From Chromobotia macracanthus (Eukaryota > Chordata > Actinopteri > Cypriniformes > Botiidae), in NCBI GenBank assembly GCA_036877525.1, contig JAZGTH010000049.1:1395001-1459000 (forward strand): a stretch of DNA of 64,000 nt, written 5' to 3'. Each line of letters starts with the position of its first letter. Within the stretch, counting starts at the first letter, position 1. A program made the translations under genes and the position numbers. This document shows positions 60,961 to 64,000 of this stretch, piece after piece. The notes beneath the pieces are model-generated. The model was not told the origin of the DNA. It did no database searches and saw only the letters and a program-made list of their open reading frames with translations.

Positions 60961-63224
60961 TACACACAGATACACACAAACACACACACTTTTTTAAATT
61001 GGCCAGGGGATGTGGCACCACCACTAACTAATACATAAAGTGCACCTTTCCCTCACATCCTGTACACTGAGTTCAGAGTAAAGGTGAAACACAGTTAGTG
61101 TTTTCAGTATCATGTGTCATGAACCTCCTGACATTTACATTAAAGAGATGTTGAAACATGTCAAGATGACCACACAGCTGTTTAAGAACATTTCACAAAC
61201 ATTTAAATGTGACAACACATGTGACAAGCATGTGGAAGCATGACATTTGATCTGTTTTTACATTTGTTAAAAACCAAGAGGCCGATTCACAGCCAGTCTT
61301 AAGTTCAATAATTAATTACATTTCAGGACATGTAGTAATAAACTTTTGTCAGTGGTAAAGCCCACACACACACACACCTGTCATAAACGCTTCAGTTCCA
61401 ACCAAATTCATCCTCATTGATGTACTGATCTACTGACAAATGTGTGATGTTAATGTATCTGAAAAAGCTTCACAATGACATTTACCTGAAGCTGTGAAAT
61501 CAACAATTAGAATCAATCTATCACACTCTATATCTCTCTCAGACACACACACCTGCAGACTGCAGACAGAGTCATGCTCATCACAGCTCAACAGGAAATT
61601 ATTTCCATCTGAAAAATCACCTGTTCAATTTCTCATCTGAAGTGAATAAATGGATAAGGTTTCAGCAAATTAGGGTTAGGGTGAGGATTTAGGCTAATAT
61701 CCAACAAGCAACAAACCTATAGATTCAGAACTAAACTGAGGAAGTTCAAAAGTCAAGTGTTTACTAACAAACAACATTCACAGCTCTCAAATAATGAAGG
61801 TTAAACAGACAGAAGGTTTCATACAGCACACAATGTATTAATAGTTTAATATTAGCTCTCTTTCTGTCACTTTAACACTTCATTTCAGAAAGTGTTTTAA
61901 CAGTTATTTAGATGCAGCTGATAATTCACACACATCTGTAATCTGACATACTAATCTCTGAAGTAATACTCTTGGCCAGGTGGATTGTGGGTCTTTAAAG
62001 ACATATGAGACACAGACCCATAGAAATTAACATCAGACTGTAATATCAAACTTGACAGATCTTGTCTCACAACTGAAGGTTCAATTCTCAAAGATTTTTA
62101 ATATCTTAAAAGAGCTGATTCTTTTCAGGCAATCAACTGAGTCATAAACTCCATGTGACCAATCCCTCTTCAGCACAAGAAACATAAAGACAATGTTCAA
62201 GACAATAAAGTTCTTCCTGACCCGTGACCACTGGCTAATTTCATTAGGACATGACTGATGAAGAACCAGATCTGATGAAGGTTCAAATCTTAGAAAAACA
62301 AACATTTAACCCCAGATGAAAGACATTTCATGTGCTAACACACACACACACATTGGGGACTGCATTCGTGTTTGGTAACATGCAGCACACAAGTGAGGTC
62401 TACTGCTGCTGAGAGTCACAGGCTGTTGCAGGGAGAAGAGCCAGTTGCCTGGTAACCGTGACAGGCAGGATGGAGTTTATAATGGCACAAACACCATCAC
62501 CATGGAAACAGTGGGAAAGAAAAATATACCTTACAATGGAAACAAATGGAGAGGAACAGTATCACAAAATGAAACATATATACCAATATTAAAAGTGCCG
62601 AAGTCCCTGTCTAACTACAGACTGTCATGTGTGTCTGTGAGCCACACTGTTACAGACACTGAGAAACGTGTGTTTCTTTAGTCTATTATTGTCTTATTTA
62701 GTCTTTAGTCATGTTCTTGCTTTTGTCTTATCCTTCATCCATAAAAAGTCAGACAGACACAGACAGAAACAGACATTATAATTCTGCTCTGTTAAATCAA
62801 TCTCTTCATCATGTATCTAAACTTTGAGGTGAATATACAGGGGAAGTTACACTGTTTATTTCTCTTTATATTAATTCAGTCATGATCTGACCTGTCTAGC
62901 TGATCAAATGTTAACTGTCTGTCTTTCATTCACACACACACACACACAGATTGACCTGACGAAACTGTTTGTGTGTGTGTGGGATATTGACCTGCAGCCC
63001 TTTAATGTGTGACAAGACACAAGCTTCCCTGCTTTTTCTGATCCACAGCATGACTTAATCTAATGGCTGGATGCCAAGAGCGACCTGCATGCTTTAATCT
63101 CCAAATCCCTTAAACAACACGACACACTCAACAAATCTGCAGTCTGATCACACCTGCCCTGACCAGAAGAGACTGAGCTGTCTGTCCGTCTATAATTATT
63201 ATCATCCATGAGCTATCATCCTCA

Positions 63225-63412
63225 TCATGTTGTCTATAATCATCATCAATCATAATCATCCATCCATTATTATCATCACTGATCATCATCATCCATCCAT
63301 CCACCCACTATCATCATCCATTCATCATCCATCCATCCAAACCCACCCACTCATCATCATCCATCCATCAGGGTCATCACCATCATCCATCCATCCAGCC
63401 ATCCTTCATCCA
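63225..63412 (+). repeat. ATC/ATCC-rich tandem repeat
   Basis: Irregular CATCATCATCC and ATCCATCCATCC units. The open frame over it (His/Ser/Pro-rich) is not a gene. Confidence 0.9.
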
Positions 63413-64000
63413 GTGTTAGACTGATATGTCATTTTGCAGGAATGTATGTTCTGCAAGTCAGAAGACAGGCAGGTGAGCTGATTATATTTTTGGTGAGGTG
63501 AGTATGAAGGTTCTGTTACAGATCAATGTCCTGCTGTCCTCAGATAACACTGAATCTGCTGCTCATTTCATTAAATGCTTCACTTTCCATGTGAAAGTGA
63601 GAAAATGCATTTCAATTTCATATCAGAAAGTAATTTAGGCTTGAGAAAATGAAAGCTGACGACATGAACATCATGTCAGAATGTAATTATCAGTCTGTCA
63701 AACATCAGAGCCACAAAACACCATGAGAAATAAAGCAGTTTGTAAACACATATGCAGCTAAACACTAATGTGTGTGTTGTTTACTGAGGGCACATTCATC
63801 TATTTTGTTTGGGTCCAGCAGCAGTAGACAGTGTTATATATATTCACATTACATTGACAGTATCTTAATTTATTTTTCATAGTAATTAATTCATAGTAAT
63901 TAAGTTATTAATTAGTGGTTGACTGATACAGGATTTCAGTCAAATCAATATGAACAAATCAATATGCGTATATTAATGTAAAAAAGTAATTATTTTATGT

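Larger units (their letters stand above)
40748..64000 (-). other. large upstream intron (partial), no exon seen
   Basis: This 23.3-kb stretch has no recognisable neurexin exon. EGF-A and LNS1 are absent by eye, and short SS1 microexons were looked for by their expected PAHL/LAHL and LLFSEG codons without success. It holds LINE tails and fragments (42050-42155, 44865-44995, 54510-55530, 59328-59830, 60080-60130), a 41-bp tandem repeat (43297-43510), three copies or so of the GGGGAC family (47705-47915, 56655-57003, 60685-60960) and many microsatellites. The stretches 45000-47700, 47920-50370, 50660-53980 and 60970-63200 are otherwise plain. Confidence 0.75.

Noticed and set aside
63471..63500. 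Possible SS1 microexon with an AG|CTCACCTG start on the minus strand
   Set aside because: It reads LTCLSS or SAHLPVF depending on frame, without the expected following residues or a good donor.

Overview
This window is vertebrate nuclear DNA, most likely from a teleost fish. It has spliced exons with GT-AG junctions, fish-type LINE 3' ends, a tRNA-derived SINE, and very many (CA)n, (AT)n and (GA)n microsatellites in AT-rich introns. I see no bacterial, phage, CRISPR or operon structure. The only gene I can support is the middle of an alpha-neurexin on the minus strand, best matched to neurexin-2. The species and the nrxn2a/nrxn2b assignment cannot be settled from the sequence.

The gene is read from high to low coordinates. 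Twelve coding exons lie between 40747 and 12891, and all their phases join without a stop. In transcript order they are: first half of LNS2 (40446-40747); the alternative SS2 microexon with two donors (34865/34886-34909); second half of LNS2 (26382-26543); end of LNS2 plus LNS3 (25646-26084); end of LNS3 plus EGF-B (24839-25222); start of LNS4 (23329-23532); the 27-nt alternative SS3 microexon (20436-20462); middle of LNS4 (18885-19004); end of LNS4 plus start of LNS5 (17631-18012); LNS5 (14936-15126); end of LNS5 (13361-13534); EGF-C (12891-13010). Signal peptide, LNS1, EGF-A and SS1 (upstream, beyond 64000 or unseen) and LNS6, SS4, stalk, membrane span and tail (downstream, below position 1) are missing. 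No beta-neurexin first exon was recognised.

The rest is intron. Bases 1-12890 hold a pile of degraded LINEs, an (AT)n block and a 19-bp minisatellite. The introns between exons hold an L2-type LINE fragment (16475-17530), a SINE (36884-37135), a 233-bp (CA)n tract and a 29-bp minisatellite. Bases 40748-64000 are one uninterrupted intron with more LINE fragments and repeats. A dispersed repeat family of about 200 bp, with GGGGAC-type ends and an AACCCTAAC-type core, recurs about ten times.

The most interesting feature is how the alternative exons sit among simple repeats. In the transcript the SS3 microexon lies between a (CU)n tract just before its acceptor and a (CA)n tract starting 7 nt after its donor begins. 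The preceding exon has a (UG)n-rich acceptor. The exon after SS2 follows a long CU tract, and SS2 itself lies downstream of a 233-nt (UG)n run. These are binding-site classes for known splicing regulators, but their role here is inference. I found no undescribed protein system.
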